From assembly GCF_002959755.1 (NCBI RefSeq), contig NZ_PPCW01000004.1:372001-436000 (forward strand): DNA of 64,000 nucleotides, read 5' to 3'. Numbering within the stretch: the first letter of the stretch is position 1; each line of letters opens with the position of its first letter. This document shows positions 26,654 to 34,670 of this stretch, piece after piece. The stretch comes from Veillonella sp. T11011-6 (GTDB taxonomy: Bacteria; Bacillota; Negativicutes; Veillonellales; Veillonellaceae). A program made the position numbers and the translations under genes. Below the pieces are notes generated by a model. That model searched no databases and was not told where the DNA came from. It was given only the letters and a program-made list of their open reading frames with translations.

Positions 26654-27888
26654 TTGAGCACCCCCTCTACCAAAAGGTATAAACCGTAGAATATACCGCC
26701 TAAAACAGCCCCTACGAGGGATCCATTGATACGAACCATTTGAAGGTCATAGTACATCTTGCCTCGTACAATTTGGGTGATTTCATCAGGGGAATATCGA
26801 GATAACTCTTGCCCTACCACCTTATCGATGAGAGGGTTTAATTTTTGTAACCACGGAATGCTGCGTAACAAGAAAAATCGTTCAAACGGTGCTTGCTTGT
26901 CTGGGTTCAGCAAAATCTCTGTACCGAGCACGTTAAAGCGGCCGATAACGATGTCCATGAGACGTTTCCAGTCCACAGTATCACCGTCGATGAGCTTGCC
27001 TTCCCATTCTTCGAGAACCATCTTAATCCATTGATCTTTATGCTCTTCGATGAAAGCTTGCCACTCTGCATTCGTTTCCAAATTATTGAAGAAGCGAATG
27101 GCTTGGCCCCATATGTAACGGCCTAAATCAGAGTCGATGGACTCATTATCCTTAAGGAATTGAACAGCCTTTTTCTGTACCGTTTCTACCAATCGTTCTG
27201 GTGAAAGCCCATCACCACCAAAGGCAATAGCCAATTCACGGAAGAAGGAATCCTTCGTATAGGTTTTCATAATGTCTAACATTACGCGGTACAAGTACGG
27301 ATATACCTGATTCGATGCTATGACGCGCTGACAAGTACGGTTAAAATATAGCCAGAAAATGCTCGCCGTATGGCGTTCTAACATACAGCGGCCAAACAAG
27401 ATAACGAGCGGTGTCGCCTTCCAGTTTGTCACGCCTTTGTATATGGCTTTATTGATTTCCTGACGCATAGGTTCAATGTCCATATGAGACAAGACCTGAT
27501 TGCCTACGCCATACAAAATATCACGCATTTGGTCTTGTCCTACATCACTCATGCCATATTCAATAATGCGGACCATAACCCGTTCTTTTTTGATGGCATA
27601 GTACATTTGAGGCACGCGCAATAGTTCTTCACTGAGCATGGTGCGCCCCATTTGTATAAGACGTTCCTTACTGCGTGGTAAGATAGCAGTCTTAAAAGGT
27701 ATCCCCAACGGTTTTGTAAAGAGCGCCGTCACCGCATACCAATCCGCCAAGCCACCGATCATAGCGGCCCCAGATACATGCATGATAAATGCCCAAAACA
27801 TATCTTGCCGTTGTGGATATGAAATTAAAAATATAATCGCCATGACAACCAATAGGGTGGTTGCCACTGGTTTAGTTTTCATCATCAC
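26650..27888 (-). CDS. DUF445 membrane protein (paralogue)
   Basis: 412 aa. It shares with its neighbour the motif GGLADWYAVTALFTKPLGIPFKTAILPRSKERL, N-terminal helices, and the C-terminal VRINGSLVGAVLGGIFYGLYLL. The two genes look like an old tandem duplication, overlapping by four bases (ATGA type). An inverted pair of GTGAAAGT motifs lies upstream at 27958-27988. Role unknown. Confidence 0.88.
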   Translation of the reverse strand: MMMKTKPVATTLLVVMAIIFLISYPQRQDMFWAFIMHVSGAAMIGGLADWYAVTALFTKPLGIPFKTAILPRSKERLIQMGRTMLSEELLRVPQMYYAIKKERVMVRIIEYGMSDVGQDQMRDILYGVGNQVLSHMDIEPMRQEINKAIYKGVTNWKATPLVILFGRCMLERHTASIFWLYFNRTCQRVIASNQVYPYLYRVMLDIMKTYTKDSFFRELAIAFGGDGLSPERLVETVQKKAVQFLKDNESIDSDLGRYIWGQAIRFFNNLETNAEWQAFIEEHKDQWIKMVLEEWEGKLIDGDTVDWKRLMDIVIGRFNVLGTEILLNPDKQAPFERFFLLRSIPWLQKLNPLIDKVVGQELSRYSPDEITQIVRGKMYYDLQMVRINGSLVGAVLGGIFYGLYLLVEGVLK

Positions 27889-27957
27889 TTGATCCTAACT
27901 TACTAAATTACGTATACAGACTCTCCCCATATAACGTAGTGACCATAGAGGCCACGA

Positions 27958-27988
27958 ACTTTCACGTACTACAACAACTTGTGAAAGT
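27958..27988. repeat. Inverted pair of GTGAAAGT motifs
   Basis: ACTTTCAC (27958-27965) and GTGAAAGT (27981-27988) face each other with 15 bases between, upstream of the DUF445 pair. Each arm is one copy of the motif that recurs through the window. Confidence 0.6.
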
Positions 27989-28040
27989 ATATTTAATATG
28001 TGTATCAATCATCTGCTAGAGCATCCGATTAACACTTCAG

Positions 28041-28742
28041 TTAAAATGTGCATTCATCGCCTTCTTTTTGAGGTTCCCATACAGGGACATCGCCAAAGAG
28101 AGCTTTAAAATACACAGATGGTGTCCATAGTGGTCCATTTAGATGCATCGGAATAAAAGCTTTTTTCACCTCTACACGGCGCAAAAACTCAATGGCGCCC
28201 CACTCCATAGCATCTTCCAAACGATTATCTACAGGGAACATCGCTACATCGACAGATAAACCATCCAATTCTTTGAATTCACGCCACGCCATGCGCTTTG
28301 CATCAGCATTATTCTCTGGCGTGTCACCAAGCCAATGCCACCAATTGAGGTCACCGGCGTGGAAGATAGAATCAGAATCGATGTTAGCAGTATTTGTCTT
28401 TACGTAGAAAGAACCGCCTTCATCGGTACTACCATACATATGAATGCCTACATCATCTAATGTAGCATCATGACCTGGACGCATGGTAATGCATTTCTTT
28501 ACCTTGCCTTCTAAGGGCACATCTTGATGGCAAATGTAGCGTGTTTGAGGACCATCAAACTCTGTAATGGATGGATTAAAATGATCCGCATGAACATGGC
28601 TTACAAAGAACCAAAGCTCACGACCACGCTTTGCTAATTGCCAAACAATATTGTTAGGATCTTTATAATAATCAAACACATAGCAACGCTTACCGTCGTC
28701 TACAAGAAAGCCGCTATGCGCTAAAAAAGTAACATTTATCAT
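28041..28742 (-). CDS. Metallo-beta-lactamase-fold hydrolase (UlaG/YtkL-like)
   Basis: About 233 aa. The zinc motif FVSHVHADHFNP matches HxHxDH of the metallo-beta-lactamase fold, with further ligands in FHAGDLNWWHW and a C-terminal IPMHLNGP histidine. Small size and sequence place it with stand-alone UlaG-like hydrolases of unknown substrate. ATG 28742 was chosen; the longer frame begins with TTG two bases after the GAGAGG site, too close for use. It is monocistronic. Confidence 0.8.
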   Translation of the reverse strand: MINVTFLAHSGFLVDDGKRCYVFDYYKDPNNIVWQLAKRGRELWFFVSHVHADHFNPSITEFDGPQTRYICHQDVPLEGKVKKCITMRPGHDATLDDVGIHMYGSTDEGGSFYVKTNTANIDSDSIFHAGDLNWWHWLGDTPENNADAKRMAWREFKELDGLSVDVAMFPVDNRLEDAMEWGAIEFLRRVEVKKAFIPMHLNGPLWTPSVYFKALFGDVPVWEPQKEGDECTF

Positions 28743-28911
28743 TATTATCAATACCTCTCATTTATTGAGAATTTATATCATTCGTATTGTTTATTATACC
28801 ATATTTTTCTTAATACATGGCATAAACAAAAGACCTTTTATACTTCGTACAAAGAGCTCTATAAAACACATATGTTTAATCGTAATAGGGCAGAAATGCC
28901 GCTGCCGCTTC

Positions 28912-29268
28912 TTACATGCGGCCAGCGGCTTTCATATAATCAATATATTGGTTCCCCCATATTTCAAGAGATGCAAGAACAGTTTTGAATCCAGCTCCGA
29001 CTTCCGTAAGGCTATATTCAACCTTTGGTGGAATGGTGCCGTATACTTCACGGTGTACAAGGCCATCATCTTCTAATTGGCGTAACGCTCTAGTAAGTGT
29101 TGCTTGTGTAATTGGGTATAAGCGGCGCTCTAACTCACGGAAGCGCACAGGACCTTCAGATAATTCGTGCATGATCAATAAAGACCATTTGCCGGCTAAT
29201 AACTTTTGGCTCGTTGCATAGGGACAGCGGCCCACTAAATCATGAACATTTACGAGTTGCTCTGCCAT
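28912..29268 (-). CDS. HxlR-family transcriptional regulator
   Basis: About 118 aa, a dimeric winged-helix regulator. CPYATSQKLLAGKWSLLIMHEL, then GPVRFRELERRL and ITQATLTRALRQLEDDGLVHREVY, follow the HxlR pattern, including the N-terminal cysteine used as a redox or electrophile sensor in some members. ATG 29268 has AAGGAGA upstream. It is divergent from the oxidoreductase gene at 29609, and a strong palindrome between them (29403-29433) is the likely binding site. Confidence 0.9.
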   Translation of the reverse strand: MAEQLVNVHDLVGRCPYATSQKLLAGKWSLLIMHELSEGPVRFRELERRLYPITQATLTRALRQLEDDGLVHREVYGTIPPKVEYSLTEVGAGFKTVLASLEIWGNQYIDYMKAAGRM

Positions 29269-29402
29269 GGTGATTCTCCTTTTCGCTCTAATATAATTCA
29301 AATGTTATCACATATTTTTACTATTTCAAGCATTTTATGGTATCTTTTTTTAGGGTACAAAACTTTTTGAATTTTTTTTTATTTAGTAATCATCACAATT
29401 CT

Positions 29403-29433
29403 ATCATTTTTGATAGTACCTATCACAAATGAT
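29403..29433. promoter_or_regulatory. Palindromic operator between the HxlR and oxidoreductase genes
   Basis: ATCATTTTTGATAG (29403-29416), three bases, then CTATCACAAATGAT (29420-29433): 13 of 14 positions are complementary. It sits in the divergent promoter region and fits a dimeric winged-helix regulator. A second pair, ACTAATCA (29493-29500) and TGATTAGT (29521-29528), is nearby. Confidence 0.7.
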
Positions 29434-29608
29434 TCTACTGTTCAAAATAGATGCACCTCTATATAATGATGTCATCAGATGAACATATATTCACTAATCA
29501 TATGTTAGAGTAGTAGCAAATGATTAGTTCTAAACAACTTTGCCTAGGCCATAGGCCATCAAGCTTAGAATTAATTGTTTGGCACTTTACATAAAAAGGA
29601 GAATCAAC

Positions 29609-30238
29609 ATGAACATTTTAGTGATCGGTGCAAATGGTAAAGCAGGTCGTCGTATTGTAGAAAAAGCCCTTAAAGCGGGTCATCAAGTAACAGGCGTTGT
29701 TCGCCGTGAAGGTGCGATTAAAGGTATTCCAACTATCGTAAAAGACGCATTGCAATTAACAAAACAAGAACTAAGTCAATTTGATGTAGTAGTAAACGCT
29801 ACAAGTGCTTTCACACCAGATATGTATCATTTACCAGCAGATTTGACATTATTGCTCGTGAAAGCATTAGCTAACACAAATACACGCCTCATCGCTATAG
29901 GTGGTGCAGGTAGCCTCTATGTAGACGAAGATCACACAGTTCAACTAAATGATACACCAGAGTTTCCTCCAGAATTTCTAGTTCGTTCCAAAACCCATGG
30001 TAAATCTGACGATATCTTGCGTAAATTTAGCAATGTAGACTGGACAATGTTTACCCCACCACCAATCTTAGATGCAGAAGGTCCAGAATCTAATGACTAT
30101 ATATTAGGTAATGAAAATGTTATCGTAAACAGAGAAGGCAAGCCTTATATCTCTTATGATACATTCGCACAAATTCTAGTAGACGAAATCAACAACCACA
30201 AATTTGGTCGTCAACGCTTTACAGCGGTGCAAAACTAA
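29609..30238 (+). CDS. NAD(P)-binding oxidoreductase (SDR-like, NmrA/YwnB type)
   Basis: About 209 aa. The N-terminus MNILVIGANGKAGRRIVEKAL is an atypical SDR Rossmann motif (GxxGxxG), and LIAIGGAGSLYVD and the later WTMFTPPPILDAEGP fit NAD(P)H-binding NmrA-like proteins. ATG 29609 has AAGGAGAATC upstream, almost identical to the leader of the divergent HxlR gene. Reductases of this type are often controlled by HxlR regulators responding to electrophiles; that link is inferred. Confidence 0.85.
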   Translation: MNILVIGANGKAGRRIVEKALKAGHQVTGVVRREGAIKGIPTIVKDALQLTKQELSQFDVVVNATSAFTPDMYHLPADLTLLLVKALANTNTRLIAIGGAGSLYVDEDHTVQLNDTPEFPPEFLVRSKTHGKSDDILRKFSNVDWTMFTPPPILDAEGPESNDYILGNENVIVNREGKPYISYDTFAQILVDEINNHKFGRQRFTAVQN

Positions 30239-30312
30239 CTACACAGATACAAAACATATCCTAGAAAATTTAGTTTTCTAGGCACATAAACATCTTCCAT
30301 TACTGTATACGC

Positions 30313-30349
30313 AAAAGAACCGCTAGTTACAAAACTAGCGGTTCTTTTC
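30313..30349 (+). terminator. Terminator after the oxidoreductase gene
   Basis: AGAACCGCTAGTT pairs with AACTAGCGGTTCT followed by TTTCTTT on the plus strand. Confidence 0.8.
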
Positions 30350-30449
30350 TTTACCATACTAAGGACACTACTAAACGAACTCTTTTAAGAAGCAAGAGAT
30401 ATTATAAATCAATGTCACTTATTCCCTAAAATTTAGTCGTCTGCCAAAA

Positions 30450-30992
30450 TCATAATAATGTTTCAATAAAAGATTCCATTTCCATCGGTTTTACAACAGG
30501 CTCAAAGCGCCCTACCACATTACCTTTACGATCTATAACAAACTTAGTAAAGTTCCACTTTACCTCATCGTCCTTTAAATAGTTAGGATCAATGCCATTG
30601 AGATAGTCTGTAAGCATTTCTGTCTTATCACTAGGTGGGAACCCTTTAAATGGTTGCTCTTTAATCATATATTTGAATAAATCCAAGGCACTTTCATCAC
30701 GCACATCAGATTTACCCATCACAGTAAAAGTAACCCCATAATTTACCTTGCAAAAGGATTGAATTTCGGTATTAGAACCAGGCTCTTCCTCGCCAAACTG
30801 GTTGGAAGGGACCGCAATAATTTCTAAACCTTGTTCGTTGTATTTCTTATAAAGAGCCTCTAACCCCTCATATTGGTGAGTAAATCCACACTTACTTGCC
30901 GTATTAACAACAATAAGAACTTTGCCTTCAAAATTTTGTAGCGATTGCAATTCACCAGACTTATTAGGCAGAGAAAATTGATATACAGACAT
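30450..30992 (-). CDS. Glutathione peroxidase-like thiol peroxidase
   Basis: 180 aa. NTASKCGFT carries the active-site cysteine in the place of selenocysteine, followed by VPSNQFGEEEPGSN (active-site Gln) and WNFTKFVIDRKGNVVGRF (active-site Trp and Asn). Such enzymes reduce peroxides, in many bacteria with thioredoxin as partner. AGGAG precedes the ATG. It belongs with SOD, catalase and the hemerythrin protein to the oxidative-stress genes in this window. Confidence 0.93.
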   Translation of the reverse strand: MSVYQFSLPNKSGELQSLQNFEGKVLIVVNTASKCGFTHQYEGLEALYKKYNEQGLEIIAVPSNQFGEEEPGSNTEIQSFCKVNYGVTFTVMGKSDVRDESALDLFKYMIKEQPFKGFPPSDKTEMLTDYLNGIDPNYLKDDEVKWNFTKFVIDRKGNVVGRFEPVVKPMEMESFIETLL

Positions 30993-31024
30993 AGTAACTC
31001 CTAACTTTCACAATAAAACTAATA

Positions 31025-31819
31025 TTATATTAATAATGTTTTTACATCGTAATTAAATTTAGCTGTAGTCTCAGCCGCAGTTTTTTGCCACTCTGTAGGT
31101 GCTGTACCGTCTTTCTCAAGGAAGAATCCAGAGTCAAGATAGCGAATGATGATGTAGTTGGAATCTTTTTGATCAAAGCCATTACCACGACTGAAGTCAA
31201 TGCCATGACCTGTATTGCGCGTTACAATGGCTTCCAATAATGGCAACGTAATAGCATTCAACGTGATTTTCATATCAGGAGAATCAAAGATTTTTTTAAG
31301 GAATGAACTAGGTTTTTCTTCCTTATAGACTAATAATTTGCTAATTGTACCATTAGAGGCACATACTACGCGACGGATTTCATTAATAGGAATATCTACC
31401 TTACCATTTGAGATAACACCATTTTTAATGGTAATTTCTCGTTTACCCATAATAGAATAATCCAATGGTAATTGAAGGGTATCTAGGTTTGCAGGGAAGT
31501 CCGCTGTCAATTTATGGCGAGCAAAGGCCGCAATGATTGCTTTTGTTTCACGAATGTTGTGACCAGCATTAGACCCTTTACGGTCAGTATCTAAATCTTG
31601 ACCTTCAATATTTTTCCAATTATGGTCTCTAAACATAATCGTATAGTTAGAATTTGAATTTAGATATCTTGTAAGATATAGCTCATTTACGTCATCAAAA
31701 TCAATGTCAGTTATCACCTGACCATTTGCATCTTTGCAAAGTACACCATTATAACTAACCGTCAATGTACGATCAGTATCTTCAAAAACAACAGGATTTG
31801 CGTCGAATACAGAAATCAT
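31025..31819 (-). CDS. Uncharacterised 264-aa protein
   Basis: Not recognised. From the chosen start MISVFDANPVVFEDTDRTL it is a soluble protein with alternating beta-type segments that hint at a PH-like fold in the central part (IMGKREITIKNGVISNGKVDI), but this is only an impression. ATG 31819 is preceded by AAGGAGAGG, whereas the longer frame to 31888 has no site. No signal peptide or membrane helix. It lies between pta and glutathione peroxidase without clear functional linkage. Confidence 0.6.
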   Translation of the reverse strand: MISVFDANPVVFEDTDRTLTVSYNGVLCKDANGQVITDIDFDDVNELYLTRYLNSNSNYTIMFRDHNWKNIEGQDLDTDRKGSNAGHNIRETKAIIAAFARHKLTADFPANLDTLQLPLDYSIMGKREITIKNGVISNGKVDIPINEIRRVVCASNGTISKLLVYKEEKPSSFLKKIFDSPDMKITLNAITLPLLEAIVTRNTGHGIDFSRGNGFDQKDSNYIIIRYLDSGFFLEKDGTAPTEWQKTAAETTAKFNYDVKTLLI

Positions 31820-31954
31820 AGCCCTCTCCTTTTCACGACTCCAAACACAATGATACTTGTATGTATCAAGTGCATTTACGTAATACATTGATTAAGCACA
31901 TTAATCAACTTTATTTAACCTAATCATACACCTTCTATATAGATTTATACAAAC

Positions 31955-31986
31955 AAAAAAGCTGATCCCGAAGAATCAGCTTTTTC
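31955..31986. terminator. Terminator after pta
   Basis: AAAAAAGCTGAT and ATCAGCTTTTT form a stem around CCCGAAGA, with T runs on both strands, about 40 bases after the pta stop. Confidence 0.75.
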
Positions 31987-32025
31987 TATTTCATTGAAAT
32001 GTTTCAAATGAAGTTGTAGTTGAAA

Positions 32026-33024
32026 TTAGATGCTTTCAACAGCAGCGATAGCTGCAACGTCTACAACGTCTTGAGCGGAGCAACCACGAGAAAGGTCATG
32101 AACTGGTTTAGCCAAGCCTTGAATCAATGGACCAAGAGCATCAGCACCGGAGAAGCGTTGTACCAATTTGTAACCGATGTTAGCAGCTTGAAGATCAGGG
32201 AAGATCAAGATGTTAGCTTTACCAGCTACGTTGGAGCCAGGAGCTTTCTTTTCTGCTACGGAAGGAACGATGGAAGCGTCCAATTGCAATTCGCCGTCGA
32301 ATTTGAAGTCAACATTGCGTTCTTTCAAGATGTTAACAGCTTCTACTACTTTGTCTACTTCTGGAGTGGAAGCGGAACCTTTAGTGGAGAAGGACAACAT
32401 GGATACGCGAGGGTCAGTCATGCCAACAACTTTGCGAGCTTTTTCTACAGTGGATTCTGCGATATCAGCCAATTGTTCGCTAGTTGGGTTAGGCAATACG
32501 CCGCAGTCGGAGAATACGAGCATACCGTCGTCGCCATATTCTTTTTTGCTTGTGAACATGAACATGGAAGAAGATACAGTTTTAAGACCTGGTTTTGTAC
32601 CAACAACTTGTAATGCTGCGCGCAATACGTTTGCAGTTGGGCAACCGGAACCAGCAACCATACCATCTACTGCGCCAAGGCGAACGAGCATAGCGCCGAA
32701 GAATAAGCAGTCACCTTTCATAGTTGCGTCAGCTTTTTCAGGAGTCATACCTTTTTTAGCGCGCAATTCTACGAATGTATCAACCATTTCTTGGTAACGA
32801 TCGTAGTTAGCTGGATCGATGATTTCAGCACCTTCGATGGATACGCCAACAGCTTTAGCAGCTTCAGCGATTTCTGCAGGGTTACCAACGAGTACAGGTG
32901 TTACGAAACCTTCTTTCAAAATGATTTCAGTTGCTTTCAATACGCGTTCATCTTTGTATTCTGGCAACACGATTTTTTTACCTAATGGTTTTACTTGGTC
33001 TTTTAATTTTTGAATTAAATCCAC
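32026..33024 (-). CDS. pta: Phosphate acetyltransferase
   Basis: 332 aa, the length of the short Pta type. It converts acetyl-CoA and phosphate to acetyl phosphate, feeding acetate kinase and ATP formation. The N-terminus IQKLKDQVKPLGKKIVLPEYKDERVLKATEII and the later GMVAGSGCPTANVLRAALQVVGTKPG and SMLSFSTKGSA fit the family. The start codon is GTG, preceded by GGAGG nine bases upstream. A promoter lies at 33070-33097. In lactate-fermenting Veillonella this enzyme would yield acetate and ATP. Confidence 0.96.
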   Translation of the reverse strand: MDLIQKLKDQVKPLGKKIVLPEYKDERVLKATEIILKEGFVTPVLVGNPAEIAEAAKAVGVSIEGAEIIDPANYDRYQEMVDTFVELRAKKGMTPEKADATMKGDCLFFGAMLVRLGAVDGMVAGSGCPTANVLRAALQVVGTKPGLKTVSSSMFMFTSKKEYGDDGMLVFSDCGVLPNPTSEQLADIAESTVEKARKVVGMTDPRVSMLSFSTKGSASTPEVDKVVEAVNILKERNVDFKFDGELQLDASIVPSVAEKKAPGSNVAGKANILIFPDLQAANIGYKLVQRFSGADALGPLIQGLAKPVHDLSRGCSAQDVVDVAAIAAVESI

Positions 33025-33069
33025 GATTTTTGCCTCCTTAACATTGGCTTATGCCATATCAATACTATT

Positions 33070-33097
33070 ATTATAGCAAATTCAACCTATAGGTAAA
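33070..33097 (-). promoter_or_regulatory. Promoter of pta
   Basis: On the minus strand TTTACC (33092-33097) and TATAAT (33070-33075), 16 bases apart, about 45 bases upstream of the GTG start. Confidence 0.6.
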
Positions 33098-33162
33098 AGT
33101 ACAATTTATTTTCTAAGCCTATTATTCTAATTTTTATACTATCATTTTGATAATGGTGAAAG

Positions 33163-33260
33163 TTGGAATCTATTCCAACTTTTCGCTTTTTTCATCATTA
33201 ATTTGGATTTCGTTCTAACTTTCACAAATTTTTATAGTAAATTTGGATTTCATTCCAACT
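33163..33260. repeat. Three operator-like repeats at exact 40-bp spacing
   Basis: TTGGAATCTATTCCAACT (33163-33180), TTGGATTTCGTTCTAACT (33203-33220) and TTGGATTTCATTCCAACT (33243-33260) begin exactly 40 bases apart. The first is palindromic (GTTGGAA, four bases, TTCCAAC). All three are followed by TTT plus a short CG/CA/AC-rich tail. They lie between divergent pta and the LUD gene, about 40 bases upstream of the LUD -35 box. The phasing, about four helical turns, suggests cooperative binding by one regulator. Confidence 0.75.
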
Positions 33261-33299
33261 TTTACCAAATTAATATAACAAAGCTAATCATTCAATATG

Positions 33300-33329
33300 T
33301 TGAACCATCTTCACATAAAACGATACAAT
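33300..33329 (+). promoter_or_regulatory. Candidate promoter of the LUD-domain gene
   Basis: TTGAAC (33300-33305) and TACAAT (33324-33329), 18 bases apart, about 60 bases before the start codon and downstream of the 40-bp-phased repeats. Confidence 0.5.
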
Positions 33330-33388
33330 AATAATAGAATATAATTAATAAGATTTACCTCACTTATTTACATAATATCGGAGGACTC

Positions 33389-34066
33389 ATGGCCAATACA
33401 GAAACGACAATCAACGCAGTTATCAATCCCCAAATCAATGATGCTCCCATCGATATAAAGAGAACAATTAAGGCTTTAGAGCGCAATAATTTCGTAGTTC
33501 ATTATTTTGAAACAGGTGCAGAAGCTGTTGATTATTTACAGTCTCGCATTCAGAACAAACGAGTGGCTATCGGCGATTCCCGCACCTTATTAGAGCTCAA
33601 TGTACATGATGCTTTATCCGAGGTCAACGATAATATAACAGATATCCAACGACCTCTCCCTGGTGAAAGCTTCCGGGACACTGCATTACGCACCATGGGG
33701 CGCGATGTATTTCTCACATCTGTAAACGCCTTATCTCAAACAGGGGAGATGGTCAATATCGACGGCACAGGCAATCGTGTGGCAGCTTCTTTATTTGGTT
33801 CTCAAGAAGTATTCTTCGTGCTAGGTATCAACAAGATCACCCCTGATTTAGCGTCCGCTATTTATCGAGCGCGCAATGTAGCAGCTCCATTGAATAGTAA
33901 AAAGAACAAGAAAAGCTCCCTCAATCCTTGTGCAAAATTAGAAGAAAAATGTTATGACTGTGGTTCTCCGGATCGCATTTGTAATGCTTTAACAATTTAC
34001 TACAAAAAGATGCGCAATATGCAAACCATGGAGATTATTATCATCAATGAATCCTTAGGGTTCTAA
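33389..34066 (+). CDS. LUD-domain protein (lactate utilisation LutC-like)
   Basis: 225 aa. RTIKALERNNFVVHYFETGAEAVDYL and VAIGDSRTLLELNVHDAL followed by VNIDGTGNRVAASLFGSQEVFFVLGINKI match the LUD (DUF162) fold of LutC/YkgG-type proteins. Near the C-terminus a cysteine cluster CYDCGSPDRICN is present, as in stand-alone LUD proteins. The family is linked to lactate oxidation, the main energy source of Veillonella, but a catalytic role is not shown here. GGAGGACTC precedes the ATG. Its end overlaps the convergent XRE gene by 23 bases. Confidence 0.85.
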   Translation: MANTETTINAVINPQINDAPIDIKRTIKALERNNFVVHYFETGAEAVDYLQSRIQNKRVAIGDSRTLLELNVHDALSEVNDNITDIQRPLPGESFRDTALRTMGRDVFLTSVNALSQTGEMVNIDGTGNRVAASLFGSQEVFFVLGINKITPDLASAIYRARNVAAPLNSKKNKKSSLNPCAKLEEKCYDCGSPDRICNALTIYYKKMRNMQTMEIIIINESLGF

Positions 34067-34319
34067 TGGTTTGTGGCCCATTTAGAAAGTCTTGTACGCT
34101 CATCTGCCCTAATCCAGATACAACTCTATAAATAGTAGACCATCGTGGGTCGATGGCACCACTTTCAAGATCACTAATATAAGATTGGGCTAGACCTGAC
34201 TTATCTGCCAACTGATACTGCGTCATGCCCAATTGTCTACGCCATAGTAAAATTAATACGCCTAGTTTGTGAACCTCTTGTCGAACCTGTATATCACGAC
34301 AACATAGAATAGGATTCAT
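34044..34319 (-). CDS. XRE-family HTH protein
   Basis: 91 aa. LGMTQYQLADKSGLAQSYISDLESGAIDPRWSTIYRVVSGLG is a complete Cro/C1-type helix-turn-helix. The N-terminal 30 residues and short C-terminus are not recognisable. GAGGTTGCT precedes the ATG. It is convergent with the LUD gene, overlapping its end by 23 bases, so mRNA-mRNA interaction between the two is possible. No toxin gene is adjacent; it may be a free-standing regulator. Confidence 0.8.
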   Translation of the reverse strand: MNPILCCRDIQVRQEVHKLGVLILLWRRQLGMTQYQLADKSGLAQSYISDLESGAIDPRWSTIYRVVSGLGQMSVQDFLNGPQTIRTLRIH

Positions 34320-34428
34320 AGCAACCTCTATCTACTTTCACACTCAACACATGGTTATGCCTTTACTATACCCATATCGTAGGTTGACTGACTAGTAGCA
34401 GTTGAAAAGTAATAACACAAAAGCCTTA

Positions 34429-34469
34429 CTAAAAACTAATATATCAATTAGTTCTAGTAAGGCTTTTTT
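34429..34469. terminator. Terminator after the GltD-like gene
   Basis: AAAAGCCTTACTA and TAGTAAGGCTTTT form a long stem with inner AACTAAT/ATTAGTT pairing and T runs on both strands, about 200 bases after the GltD-like gene stop. Confidence 0.75.
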
Positions 34470-34670
34470 CTATACATATTATGTTCTGTATGTTTTCAAC
34501 AATTCGTGTAATTTTTGTATATATAGAGATAATTAGTACTAAACATGTACTATATTACACCAATCAGCATAGATAATATCTAGATTTGTATAGTTTTTAT
34601 ACATTATCCATTCATTATGAATACACTTGAATAGTAATGTTACTAGCTTATATCATTATCCGCTATAGGA

